Part shown: piece after piece, positions 8,766 through 17,470 of the stretch
How positions within the stretch are numbered: position 1 is the first letter of the stretch
How the letters are laid out: each line of letters begins with the position of its first letter
NCBI RefSeq assembly: GCF_902141845.1
Contig: NZ_CABFPH010000003.1
Coordinates: 62,001 to 126,000, forward strand
DNA length: 64,000 nucleotides
From: Methylobacterium symbioticum
Lineage (GTDB): Bacteria; Pseudomonadota; Alphaproteobacteria; Rhizobiales; Beijerinckiaceae
Reading direction: 5' to 3'
The notes under the pieces: model-generated
The model's input: only the letters and a program-made list of their open reading frames with translations
The model's database searches: none
Told to the model about the DNA's origin: nothing
Position numbers and translations under genes: made by a program

Positions 8766-9506
8766 ATGCCCGACCTTGCCTTTGCCGCTGCCATCGCGGT
8801 TGTCGCCGCGCTCTACTCGGCTGTGGGCCAAGCAGGCGGCACCGGCTACGTCGCGCTGATGGGGCTGGTGGGGTTCGCTTCCGAGACGATCAAGCCCACC
8901 GCCCTTGCGTTCAACATCTTGGTGGCAGCGCTGGCCTGCATCCGCTTCTACCGAGCGAGGCTGCTGAGCTGGCGGGCCTGCTATCCCTTTGGTGTCCTGG
9001 GCCTGCCGTTCTCGCTGCTTGGTGGAGCGCTGCACCTGCCGGCTGCAACCTACCAACCCGTGGTCGGGGTGCTGCTGCTGGCGGCGGGGTTCCAGATGCT
9101 CCGGGGAGCGCGAACTGCCGTTGACAAAGCAGGGCTGCACCCGCCGCCCTTCCGAGCGGCACTTCTGACGGGTGGAGTGATCGGGTTGGTCTCGGGTGTG
9201 ACTGGCGTCGGTGGCGGGATCTTCCTGGCCCCTGTGATCCTGACGCTTGGCTGGGCCGACACACGGCAAACAGCCGCGATCTCGGCGACCTTCAACCTTA
9301 TGAACTCAGCCGCCGCACTCGCCGGTGCATGGGCAACCATGCCTGCACTGCCGGCGGCTCTACCCTTCTGGCTGGCTTGTGTCGGCAGCGGTGGTTTGGT
9401 TGGCTCATGGTTAGGAGCGCGCCACCTCCGCCCGCGCACCATGCGGCTGTTGCTGGCGGCCCTGCTGCTGGCTTCGGCCGTGCGCATGATCGCCACGTCC
9501 TTGTAG
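8766..9506 (+). CDS. Sulfite exporter TauE/SafE family permease
   Basis: The 246-residue protein has about eight hydrophobic helices and the paired family motifs AVGQAGGTGY near the N-terminus and SGVTGVGGGIFLAP in the second half. The family moves sulfite, sulfoacetate or related small anions across the inner membrane. The start could also be GTG at 8760. A strong AGGAGG at 8728-8733 sits before an out-of-frame ATG at 8738, so the 5' end may have been rearranged. It lies inside prophage debris, so it may be a passenger gene. Confidence 0.85.
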   Translation: MPDLAFAAAIAVVAALYSAVGQAGGTGYVALMGLVGFASETIKPTALAFNILVAALACIRFYRARLLSWRACYPFGVLGLPFSLLGGALHLPAATYQPVVGVLLLAAGFQMLRGARTAVDKAGLHPPPFRAALLTGGVIGLVSGVTGVGGGIFLAPVILTLGWADTRQTAAISATFNLMNSAAALAGAWATMPALPAALPFWLACVGSGGLVGSWLGARHLRPRTMRLLLAALLLASAVRMIATSL

Positions 9507-9642
9507 CTAGGCTCTCACCCTGCCGATTCCGGCCTCTGATAGGCGACTCCGCGCTCAATCCAACATGCGCCTTGTCATCATAGAACCGCTGCTACCCACC
9601 CATCTCGGACCTTTCGAGTAAGTACCCAGCGTCAGGCTCCGA

Positions 9643-9956
9643 TCACGCGCGTTCGGCAGCCTGCCGCTTCGCCATCTCGTATGCCGTCTTCAGCGAGTGA
9701 TGCTGCCCGCACAGGCATTGCCCGTTCGCCAGGTCGAGGGCCGCGCCGCCGTCCTTCCGCTCCACGATGTGGTCGGCGAACATCTGGCGGCGCAGGAAGG
9801 GCTGGTGGATCAGGACCGCGAGACCCGGGGCCGTGCGTCCGCGATCGCGAACGGCAGCTGCGGGCCGGCCTCGTGCAGCACTTCGAAGGTGGCGCGTTAG
9901 ACGTCGCTCAGCGACCACAGGTCGAGCCGGTCACGGGGCAGGGGCGCCTCAGGCAT
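9643..9956 (-). pseudogene. Phage HNH endonuclease remnant
   Basis: The 3' part encodes MFADHIVERKDGGAALDL followed by NGQCLCGQHHSLKT, a clear HNH zinc-finger nuclease core. The 5' part is broken: from an ATG at 9956 the frame gives MPEAPLPRDRLDLWSLSDV, hits a TAA, resumes with RATFEVLHEAGPQL and then needs a frame change to reach the HNH core. This is a decayed prophage gene, in keeping with the tape-measure remnant next to it. Confidence 0.65.
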
Positions 9957-10134
9957 TGATCCGCGTCCGGCTGCGGGAGCACCGATCGCATGCGACCTGC
10001 TCCACCATCAGGCCGCGGCAGGTGGAATAGCCGACGGTCCGCCCGCCTGGAGCGCCGAGGTGACGAAGCCGGCCCGCAGGTTGGTGAAGCCGGCGCGCCG
10101 AGGTCCGCTGAAAGCCCTCGCCATAGGGCGGGAC

Positions 10135-10667
10135 GGACGCCTTCAAGACCGTCGCCACGCCGATCCTCAACGATATATGCTTCAGATCGCGAGCAAGGCC
10201 GCCTCGAACGAGATCCTGAAGGCCCTATTCGGCGACCTCATCGGGGGTGGTAGCAGCGCTGCCAGCGGCGGCAGCGGACGGTTGAGCAGCATCGTCGGCG
10301 CGTTCGCCGGAGCCTCGGTCGCACCCGGCATGGCGACCGGTGGCCTTGTCACGGATGGGGTACCGAACCGCGATCGCGTCCCCGGACCCTCATGCCTGTG
10401 AGTTGGTCCTGAAGCGGGTCGGCCGTGGACGTCATCGGCCGGGAGACCTTCGACCGCATGAACACCATGGGCGCGGGCGTGATGGCGAAGGCTCCCCCCG
10501 GTGGAACCGGCCCGGTTCGGCAGCTCGGCGCGGGCCGAGTCCACGGTCCATGGGTCGACCGCGACCAGGTGCCGGGCCGGAACGCGATCGTGCACATGAT
10601 CGGCGACGACCTCCAACGCGGCGGCTCGATCCGTCAGCTCATCAAGCGTGTGGCGGTTGGAGGATAG
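10135..10667 (+). pseudogene. Phage tail tape-measure protein C-terminus, multiply frameshifted
   Basis: Several frames must be joined to read the C-terminal part of a lambda-type tape-measure protein: KTVATPILND, then MLQIASKAASNEILKALFGD, a Gly/Ser-rich linker, MATGGLVTDGVPNRDRVP, ELVLKR, VDVIGRETFDRM, and finally VHMIGDDLQRGGSIRQLIKR. Shifts fall near 10175, 10390 and 10420. The order matches the normal end of these proteins. The gene is dead and its end slightly overlaps the 3' end of the convergent diguanylate cyclase gene. Confidence 0.65.
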
Positions 10668-11869
10668 TTTCCAACGCGAACGCATGACAGCTCGGCATCG
10701 GTGCTGCTGGCTATGGGAGCGAACCGGTAGCCGTCACGGCCCGCAGCCTTGGCGGCGTACAATGCCATGTCTGCGCGATGCAGCGCTCGATCGAACGGTT
10801 CATCGTGAGTGGTGAACGCGACGCCGAAGCTTGTGGTCACCACGGTATCAGTCGGCAACAAAGCATATCGGTTCTGCCGCCCAAGCCATTGCAGTGCCTC
10901 AAGATGTACGCGCGCAGCTGCTGGCCCGCAGTCTGGAACCAAGATGCAGAACTCCTCGCCGCCAAAGCGGCCGTGGAGTGCATCGTCTCCGAAGTACGCG
11001 CGGAGATTGGCGCCGAAAGATCGAATGACTTCGTCCCCGCCCGCGTGACCGAAACGGTCGTTGATTGATTTGAAGTGATCCAGATCTGCGAGAATGATAG
11101 CTGAGGGTCGTTGGGCCGACAACCGAAGCACGGCCGGCACCCGTTCAAGGAAGGCGGCGCGGTTAAGGATGCCTGAGAGCGCGTCCTGCTGTAGGCGCAA
11201 GCGCGTCTCCGCCATCACCTCGACGACGACCAGTCCGATCAGAGATAGCCCAAGGAGCAGCGACAGGATGCCCCCGGCCGTTTGCGAATAGAATGCGTAG
11301 GAGCTGACGACGTAGTCCCGCACGCCTGGACCACCGCCGGCAATCCCGGCCAAGACACCCTTCAGGGTAAACTGGATCGCGCTGAGACCGAGCACCGCGG
11401 CAAGCGCAAGGTCGACAGGGCGCCGCGGCGACGTTCGCAATACGAAACCGGCACCGATGGCGAGCATAAGCGAGAAGGGACCTTGGTAGCCCAACGCCCA
11501 TTCCCAACTGCCGCGTCGAAGGTCGAAGATCACGAGAGCGTTGAGCAGGACCGCGGCAATTAGGATGGCGGCGAGCCAACTGATGGATGCCTGTGGTCTG
11601 TAATGACGGACGAGCCCAGCGGTAATGGCTGTCATAGCCAGCATCAACGAACCGAACGAAGCTGTGGAGGTTAGACGCACGGACGGAATCGTTGACGCCA
11701 TTGCCTCGACCGATACCGTGGTCGCGGCCGCGAAGAAGCCTGCCGCACACCACCCCCCGAGCTGCACACTGGACCGCCATGTGAGAGCGAGGAAGGCGAC
11801 CGCGAACGACAGCCCTATGGAAAAGTTGATGACGAGCAGGAAGGTTGCGCTGTTCGCCGTCGCATGCAC
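10634..11869 (-). CDS. Membrane-bound diguanylate cyclase (GGDEF)
   Basis: The 411-residue protein has about six N-terminal hydrophobic helices acting as a membrane sensor, then a GGDEF domain with the active-site motif FGGEEF, the upstream LADLDHFKSINDRFGHAGGDE segment in pieces, and ADMALYAAKAAGRD near the end. These support synthesis of c-di-GMP from two GTP. The allosteric RxxD site usually nine to six residues before the motif is absent (GDDA here), so product inhibition may be lost. GTG at 11869 follows GAGG by 7 bases. A target in the window could be the glucan synthase about 4 kb away. Confidence 0.9.
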   Translation of the reverse strand: MHATANSATFLLVINFSIGLSFAVAFLALTWRSSVQLGGWCAAGFFAAATTVSVEAMASTIPSVRLTSTASFGSLMLAMTAITAGLVRHYRPQASISWLAAILIAAVLLNALVIFDLRRGSWEWALGYQGPFSLMLAIGAGFVLRTSPRRPVDLALAAVLGLSAIQFTLKGVLAGIAGGGPGVRDYVVSSYAFYSQTAGGILSLLLGLSLIGLVVVEVMAETRLRLQQDALSGILNRAAFLERVPAVLRLSAQRPSAIILADLDHFKSINDRFGHAGGDEVIRSFGANLRAYFGDDALHGRFGGEEFCILVPDCGPAAARVHLEALQWLGRQNRYALLPTDTVVTTSFGVAFTTHDEPFDRALHRADMALYAAKAAGRDGYRFAPIASSTDAELSCVRVGNYPPTATRLMS

Positions 11870-11975
11870 AGGACCGCCTCATCGAAGCCGCATACCGGCA
11901 CCCGTATCGGTGCTGCCGGTAGCGTCTACCCTACTCGCAATCAGGCGGCCACGGGCTGCGGTCCGCACTATACCC

Positions 11976-12458
11976 CTACCGCGGCCCGCCACTGCGACGC
12001 ATCGCGATCTCCTGGCCCTCTTCGTTCAGCGCCCCGGACGGTGCGCGCGTCTCGTCCGGGATCGAGCGCATGCCCTCGTTCGAGGCACGTGTCGTCGGCC
12101 GGCTCACGGCCTTCTTCATCGCGAGAGCACGCCGCGAATGCGTGGCCGTGGTGCTGCGGCGCCGCTCCTGCTCCTTGCTGACGCGTTTCACGGCTGCTGC
12201 CAGCAGCGCCGCCTTCTCCCGGGTGCCGGTGTTGTCCGAGGCGGGACGGGCACCGGAGGGGGCTGCCTTGCCCCGCACCTCGCGTCGCTGACGGCGCGAG
12301 ACATCGCGGGCACGGTCGCGTCGTTCCCGGAGGAGTCTGATCAGCTCGGAGAGCTGAGTATCACCGACCGTTCCCAGATCCGGCCGGTGGGAGCGGCCAA
12401 CCAGATCGGCTTCGTTGGCATCCAACAGCCGTTGCTCACGGCGCCGCGATACGGACAT
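11976..12458 (-). CDS. Hypothetical basic protein
   Basis: The 160-residue product starts at an ATG with a good AGGAGG site (8 bases) and begins MSVSRRREQRLLDANEADL. It is highly charged (Arg, Glu, Ala), predicted helical, with no membrane segment and a basic low-complexity C-terminus. I do not recognise a domain. It may be a nucleic-acid-binding protein or may lie within decayed mobile DNA. An upstream ATG at 12497 is less likely as a start. Confidence 0.5.
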   Translation of the reverse strand: MSVSRRREQRLLDANEADLVGRSHRPDLGTVGDTQLSELIRLLRERRDRARDVSRRQRREVRGKAAPSGARPASDNTGTREKAALLAAAVKRVSKEQERRRSTTATHSRRALAMKKAVSRPTTRASNEGMRSIPDETRAPSGALNEEGQEIAMRRSGGPR

Positions 12459-12575
12459 GCGATCCTCCTGCTGCTCATGATGATGTGTCGCCAACATCGT
12501 CAGGATCGGGAGGTTGCAGCCTCTCGGTGGAGAGGGTGCAGGCGCGCACCGAGGCGGCTCGCTGCCGGGATGATC

Positions 12576-12725
12576 TCAGGCGCTGGCGCGTTGAGGATCG
12601 CCCAACCGGCTCCAGTCTTCATGATACTTCGAGAGAGCATAGGCTTTTGGCTGGAGCCAGTACGAGACCCTACCGGCACCGTTCACGCCTCGGTGGGCCG
12701 CGTTTCTCACCTCCTCCAGGGTCAT
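12576..12725 (-). CDS. Small hypothetical protein
   Basis: From the ATG at 12725 a 49-residue product is read, including GRVSYWLQPKAYALSKYHED and WSRLGDPQ. The aromatic-rich central part looks like real protein, but there is no clear ribosome site and the frame stays open to 12848. Function is unknown and confidence is low. Confidence 0.3.
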   Translation of the reverse strand: MTLEEVRNAAHRGVNGAGRVSYWLQPKAYALSKYHEDWSRLGDPQRASA

Positions 12726-13111
12726 CACGTAGCAGATCGGCGCGGCCGAGTTCGCGAGCGTGGTGATGATCCACCACGGTGACCGGAGCGATGTCAGGTC
12801 ACCATCGTGAGGCCAAATGCCGGGGTGCAACAGGCGAGACCGCCCCACCGGGGGGCAAGAACAATAGGCTGGGGTGCTGCGCGAGCTTCAGGCAGCCTGC
12901 GCCCTGAAGGAGAAGAGCATCGCGGGCATCGTGGGGGACCGATTGGTCCGGACTTGCGGCGCCGCCGTTTTCGAGCTTCCAACGCGATGGCTGTTCGCGC
13001 TGATCGGGCGAGGTCGGCGAGCCCCCAAGCTTGAGCCTACACGGTCGCTGGGGTGCCGCCGGATCGCGCGACAACGCCGAACCTCTCGAGCGGACCGCGA
13101 TCTGAATCCAG
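12726..13111. other. Intergenic stretch
   Basis: About 390 bases with overlapping open frames on both strands and no motif or ribosome site that favours any of them. It marks the edge between the accessory region and housekeeping genes. Confidence 0.4.
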
Positions 13112-13996
13112 CTAGGCCAGCACGTCGGCCAGGATGGCGGGAATCTCGCCGGGGATCTCGCGCGCGAGGAAGCCGATCCCCCCGTGGCGTCGGGCCAGCC
13201 GCCGGCCCGCCTCGCCATGCGCGTAAACTCCCCACAGGGCGGCCGCCGCCGGGGCCGTGCCGCGCGCCAGCAGGCCGGCGATGAGGCCGGCCAGCGTGTC
13301 GCCGGAGCCCGAGGTCGCGAGACCGACGTGACCGGCCGCGTAGCACCACGCTTGCCCGTCCGGGGCGACGATGTGTGTGCGCGCGCCCTTCATCACCGTG
13401 ACCGTGCCGAACCGCTCCGTCGCGGCGCGTGCCGCAGCCAGCGGCTCGGCCTCGATCGCCGCACGCTCCCGATCCAGCAGCTTCGCCATCTCGCCCGCAT
13501 GGGGCGTGATCACCGCAGGCCTGGGCAGGTGACGCGTCAGAGCGGGATCGCTGCGCAAAGCGGCGAGAGCCCCCGCGTCGAGCACGACCGCGCCGTCTCC
13601 GACCGCCCGGATCAGGGCCGCCACAAGGTGCTCGCTCTCGGCGTCCTCGGCCATGCCGGGACCGGCGAGCAGCGCGTCGCAGCGCTCGGCCGGGCTGGCC
13701 AGCGTCTCCGCGGCGGTGCGGCTGATGCTGCCCCCTTCGCTCTGGGGCAGCCCGATCACCAAGGCCTCGGGCACCGCGATGCCGATCGGGATCGCGAGAT
13801 CGCGACAGACCGCGAGCTGGAGCTTGCCCGCACCCGCCCGCATCGCCGTGTTGGCCGCCAGCAGGACGGCTCCCGGCAATCCGATGCACCCGGCCACGAT
13901 CAGGACGCGTCCCCGTCCATCCTTGCTGTCGCTGTCCGGTTCGGGCAGCGCCATGTCGCGCAGCAGATGCTCGGTGACCGGCGTGAGCGTATCCAT
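13112..13996 (-). CDS. nnrD: NAD(P)H-hydrate dehydratase (ADP/ATP-dependent), stand-alone NnrD-type
   Basis: The 294-residue ribokinase-fold protein has the family signatures VITPHAGEMAKLL, LATSGSGDTLAGLIAGLLARG with the catalytic Asp in GSGD, and GRVLIVAGCIGLPGAVLL. It removes water from damaged (S)-NAD(P)HX using ADP or ATP, restoring NAD(P)H. The start is the ATG at 13996 after GGGAGAAG. The NnrE epimerase domain often fused N-terminally is not present, so this is the single-domain form. A copy of the dispersed CTAG repeat lies just upstream. Confidence 0.9.
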   Translation of the reverse strand: MDTLTPVTEHLLRDMALPEPDSDSKDGRGRVLIVAGCIGLPGAVLLAANTAMRAGAGKLQLAVCRDLAIPIGIAVPEALVIGLPQSEGGSISRTAAETLASPAERCDALLAGPGMAEDAESEHLVAALIRAVGDGAVVLDAGALAALRSDPALTRHLPRPAVITPHAGEMAKLLDRERAAIEAEPLAAARAATERFGTVTVMKGARTHIVAPDGQAWCYAAGHVGLATSGSGDTLAGLIAGLLARGTAPAAAALWGVYAHGEAGRRLARRHGGIGFLAREIPGEIPAILADVLA

Positions 13997-14036
13997 GGGG
14001 CTTCTCCCGATGAACGCCGCGGAGCGGCTCCGTGGT

Positions 14037-14145
14037 GCTAGAGCCGCGCCCGATCGCGTTGCGACGGGGCACGGCTCCAAGCCGTTGTTGTGACGCGCTC
14101 TCTTGCGCCGGAACGGCATCCACTTCGGCTTGAGAGCAGTCTAGC
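14037..14145. repeat. Dispersed intergenic repeat, copy A
   Basis: A stretch of about 108 bases starting CTAGAGCCG and ending GAGAGCAGTCTAG, with inner blocks CCCGATCGCGTTGC, GACGCGCTCTCTT and GGCATCCACTTCGGC. The same blocks in the same order occur at 16338-16443 and, diverged, at 18221-18330, 21530-21597 and 34655-34760. It lies between the nnrD and phosphatase genes. Confidence 0.75.
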
Positions 14146-14171
14146 TGTCGTGACCTGGCGTTGTTCGGCCG

Positions 14172-14936
14172 TTATTTGGCTGCGGCATTGGTGTCGGGCT
14201 CAGCGGTGATGGGGGCGCCCTCCGCCTCGAGGGGCGCGACGAAGTTGTAGCGGATCAGCGAGAGGCCGCCGTCGGGGCCGAGATCGGGCGAGAACGCGTA
14301 CTCGGTCACGCTGGAATTCGCGACGTCGCCCTCGGCATCGATGGCCAGAATCTCGGCCTCCGTCAGGTTCTCCAGGAGATAGCGCAGGCAGAGGACGACG
14401 ACCTGATGGCCGACGATCAGGACGCGCCGTCCGCCGTGATGGAGCGCGAGCGTGTCGAGCGCGCTGCGCAGGCGCAGGATCACGTCGCACCAGCTCTCGC
14501 CGCCGGGTGGGCGGTGATAGAACTTGCCGAGATCCCGTCGAAGCTCGGCCTGTTCGGGATGGTGCTGCTCGATCCCGGCCCGGGTCAGCCGGTCGAGGAT
14601 GCCGAACTCCTTCTCGCGCAGGCGCTCGTCCTCGATGAGGCGCGGCGCGCCGGGCACCAGCCCACCTTCGGCGCGGATCGCCTCGGCCGTCTGGACCGCG
14701 CGCCGATAGGGCGACGCGAGCACGAGCTCGGGCCGCGCGCTTTCCGGCATGTCCGCGAACCATCGGCCGATCGCGTCCGCCTGCCGGTGGCCGAGCGGGC
14801 TCAGCGGCACGTCCACATCGCGCTCCGGGATGTCGATACGGGCCGCACCTGCGGCGTGAGCGGCATCGCGGGCCACGTTGCCGGAACTCTCCCCGTGCCG
14901 CACGATCCAGAGACGAAGCGGGTATCTGTTCGGCAC
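14172..14936 (-). CDS. Histidine phosphatase family protein (phosphoglycerate mutase-like)
   Basis: The 254-residue product opens with the phosphohistidine motif LWIVRHGESSGN and has LASPYRRAVQTAEAI, EKEFGILD and a late VLIVGHQVVV with the second catalytic His. These define the broad histidine phosphatase superfamily, which contains mutases and phosphatases for sugars, phosphoproteins and phosphohistidines. GTG at 14936 is preceded by GGAGAT. The precise substrate is not evident. No neighbour shares its strand closely except nnrD downstream, from which it is separated by a repeat. Confidence 0.85.
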   Translation of the reverse strand: MPNRYPLRLWIVRHGESSGNVARDAAHAAGAARIDIPERDVDVPLSPLGHRQADAIGRWFADMPESARPELVLASPYRRAVQTAEAIRAEGGLVPGAPRLIEDERLREKEFGILDRLTRAGIEQHHPEQAELRRDLGKFYHRPPGGESWCDVILRLRSALDTLALHHGGRRVLIVGHQVVVLCLRYLLENLTEAEILAIDAEGDVANSSVTEYAFSPDLGPDGGLSLIRYNFVAPLEAEGAPITAEPDTNAAAK

Positions 14937-15236
14937 GAGGATCTCCGGGGCGGCGCGCGGTTCCGCCCGGGCGCAACGCCTCGCCGGTAGCCGCGTTCCG
15001 GCGGAGATCGCGTCGACGCGGCGCGGCGGCGTCCCCGGTCCGATCCGGACGCACTTGCCACGCGGCGTTGCGGATCTCGGACGCCGGGCTTCTGCCCGCG
15101 ATCAGGTCATTCCATTCGGAGAGGAAGAGACCTGTTCCGCGCCCCTCGGATCCGGCTCCGCCGATCTGCGACGCAGTGCCCATGTTCGGAACTTCCGGTC
15201 GAAGCGAGCGGTTCACGCCTCCCGTCCGCTCCTGGC

Positions 15237-16130
15237 ATGGCAAGAGACCGGCGAACCGTGCATCTCTCCAGTTCCGTGTTGCGCTTCCTCGTGGCGGAGA
15301 GCGAGCCGCCCGAGGCGCGCGAGGACCGGCGCGCGAGCGTCGGTCGCTCCTCGGGCGAGACCTATCGCGAGACCCTGCGAAGCCTCGCACCCGGTGCCGA
15401 ATGCCATCGGGTCAAGCCCGCCGATGCCGGGGCCGCTCTGCCTCCAGGCGAGAGCCTCGCGGGCTACGACGGCGTGTTCCTGACCGGCTCGCCGCTCCAC
15501 CTCTACACGGACACCCCGGAGACGCGGCGCACGGTCGCGTTCATGCGCGCGGTGTTCGCGTCCGGCACGCCGTCCTTCGGGTCCTGCGCGGGACTGCAGG
15601 TGGCGACCGTGGCCGCGGGCGGCACGGTTCGGGCCAATCGGCGTGGATTCGAGGCTGCCTTCGCCCGGCGGATCACCCCGACCGGGGAGGGCGCCGGCCA
15701 CCCCCTCCTGGCTGGCCGGCCCGCCGCCTACGATGCGCCGTCGATCCACACCGACGCGGTCGAGACGCTGCCGGACGGTGCGGTTCTGCTGGCCAGCAAC
15801 CGCGTCACCGCGGTCCAGGCGGCCGAGATCCGTTTCGACGGCGGCGTGTTCTGGGGCGTGCAGTACCATCCCGAGCTTGCGCTCGACGAGGTTGCCGGCG
15901 CTCTGCGCCGGCAGGCGAACGGCCTGATCGAGGCGGAACTCGCTGGGAGCCGAGCCGAGGTGGAGGCCTACGCCGATCAGGTCGACGCGCTGCATCGGGC
16001 ACCCGGCCGGCGCGACCTGGCTTGGCGGCTCGGTCTCGACGATCAGGTCATCGATGCGTCGAAGCGCCTGACGGAATTGCGGAACTTCATCGATGCCCTG
16101 GACGGGACACGAGACATCGTCCGCCGTTGA
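15237..16130 (+). CDS. Class I glutamine amidotransferase-like protein
   Basis: The 297-residue protein has the nucleophile elbow FGSCAGLQVA (Cys of GxCxG) and the catalytic His-Glu in WGVQYHPELAL, plus YDGVFLTGSPLHLY as an oxyanion strand. This fits stand-alone GATase1 proteins related to the GMP-synthase amidotransferase domain, which release ammonia from glutamine or gamma-glutamyl compounds. A C-terminal extension of about 80 residues after the catalytic core is charged and helical. Its partner enzyme is not visible nearby. Confidence 0.85.
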   Translation: MARDRRTVHLSSSVLRFLVAESEPPEAREDRRASVGRSSGETYRETLRSLAPGAECHRVKPADAGAALPPGESLAGYDGVFLTGSPLHLYTDTPETRRTVAFMRAVFASGTPSFGSCAGLQVATVAAGGTVRANRRGFEAAFARRITPTGEGAGHPLLAGRPAAYDAPSIHTDAVETLPDGAVLLASNRVTAVQAAEIRFDGGVFWGVQYHPELALDEVAGALRRQANGLIEAELAGSRAEVEAYADQVDALHRAPGRRDLAWRLGLDDQVIDASKRLTELRNFIDALDGTRDIVRR

Positions 16131-16337
16131 GCCGCGCGGCGGGATCGGAACGCGGACCATTGCCGCATCCTCGTCGGGGCCCGGCGATCGGCTCCCGGAG
16201 TGTGGGGCCGTGAGAGCCTGACAGGGGACGTCGAGCGATGTGGGATCGGACCCGAGGGTCGGCACCGGCCTGCCGCCCCGTGTCCGTCAGGCGACCCGTG
16301 CCGAGGGGCGTCCCGGAAGCCGGGGGCATTCGCCAGA

Positions 16338-16443
16338 GCTAGAGCCGTTCCCGATCGCGTTGCAATCGCAAACGTCTAAGTCTCTGTTTTGACACGCTCT
16401 CTATCGCCAAGCCGGCATCCACTTCGGCGGAGAGCGCTCTAGG
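16338..16443. repeat. Dispersed intergenic repeat, copy B
   Basis: The best-preserved pair with copy A: CTAGAGCCGTTCCCGATCGC at the left end, TTTTGACACGCTCTCT in the middle and GGCATCCACTTCGGCGGAGA followed by GCGCTCTAG at the right end. The terminal CTAG supplies the TAG stop of the neighbouring minus-strand gene (codon at 16439-16441). It sits between convergent genes. Confidence 0.75.
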
Positions 16444-16720
16444 CGCTGGCGAACTCGGCCGCGTCCGCGCGCGCCCAGCGCCGCCCGAGGCCGACGCCGA
16501 TGCACGCGGCCAGGCCGAGCTGCTCCAGCTTGGCGCAGGCCGCAAGGGTAGGGCCGACCCGCTGCGTCGTCGGCAGCTTCGCGCGCCATCGGATGACGGT
16601 CGCGCTGACGAACTCGTCATCGAGGGCACGCAGCACAGCCTGCTCGACATCGGTCAGGCAACGCAGAAGCGTGTCGGAGTCGGCCTCCGGTCCGTCGAGG
16701 ATGGGGGCATGCATCGCCAT
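16439..16720 (-). CDS. Hypothetical protein, possible winged-helix fold
   Basis: The 93-residue product has a helix-rich middle (DVEQAVLRALDDEFVSATV, then RVGPTLAACAKLEQLGLAAC) whose spacing recalls small winged-helix DNA-binding domains, but no family is certain. The last codon before the stop runs into repeat copy B, so the native C-terminus may have been replaced. It is preceded upstream (minus sense) by a strong hairpin that separates it from the small secreted protein gene. Confidence 0.5.
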   Translation of the reverse strand: MAMHAPILDGPEADSDTLLRCLTDVEQAVLRALDDEFVSATVIRWRAKLPTTQRVGPTLAACAKLEQLGLAACIGVGLGRRWARADAAEFASA

Positions 16721-16749
16721 CGGGGCCGGCTCCGCAATCGCTCACAAGA

Positions 16750-16777
16750 GCGGCGCATCCGGTTCGGGATGCGCCGC
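16750..16777 (-). terminator. Strong hairpin between two minus-strand genes
   Basis: An 11-base perfect stem (GCGGCGCATCC / GGATGCGCCGC) with a 6-base loop. It lies about 130 bases beyond the stop of the secreted small-protein gene and 30 bases before the 93-residue gene, so it probably ends transcription of the former. Confidence 0.55.
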
Positions 16778-16908
16778 CGGTTGGAAATGCCCCTTTGGGA
16801 AGGTGCGGTGTCAGCTTAGCTCTCTGGCATACATTATACAAGGATGTCTCCGACCTCTGCGAAGAGCTCCGGATGGAGCGTCCCGCACCCGCGATCGGCG
16901 GGAGGCCG

Positions 16909-17154
16909 TCACATCCGGTGGTGCCGGTGACGGTGCATCGTCCGGTGACCGTGCCGCTTCATCATCGGCCGCGCAGCCGAGCGGGGTGCCATCGCCGGCC
17001 TTCCGCCCGGCGCACCCATCCGACGCTCCTGGCCGGCCAGCGGGCCGCCGGCTTGCGAGCCGGACGAGTTGTAGGGTGAACCGCCCTGCGCGAAGGCCGG
17101 AGCCGAGAGCAGAGCGAGTGTTGCGGCGAACAGGACGACCTTCTTCGTAGCCAC
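16909..17154 (-). CDS. Small secreted histidine/methionine-rich protein
   Basis: The 81-residue product starts at GTG (17154) after GAAGGGA. It has a classical signal peptide (MATKKVVLFAATLALLS, cleavage after AFA), a Gly/Pro linker and a basic tail very rich in His, Arg and Met (MKRHGHRTMHRHRHHRM). Such tails can bind metals such as copper or nickel, but this is inference. It is monocistronic. Confidence 0.65.
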   Translation of the reverse strand: MATKKVVLFAATLALLSAPAFAQGGSPYNSSGSQAGGPLAGQERRMGAPGGRPAMAPRSAARPMMKRHGHRTMHRHRHHRM

Positions 17155-17470
17155 GAGCGATTCCCTTCGAACAGTTGCGCCGCGAACGGCAGCACGCCCC
17201 CGCAGGAAAGAACCGAGGCGGGCGGGACTTTGATCCGGGCGGTGACGTCACGCCCGACAGTCCGCCCGGAATCCGTGGCGCGTTGACCGGCCCGGTCGCG
17301 TCGGACACCCGGTTGCTCACTCAGGTGATCCCGAAGCCGGCGAGCGCTGACCTTGCAAGCCAGGCCGTATGGCGGCAGTCTTAGCTTGACAGGACACGCG
17401 ATGGATGTGGGCCGGTGCATCGCTCATCGGGCCGCTCGACATCGCTGGACGCGGGAAGTCTGAGATCGTG

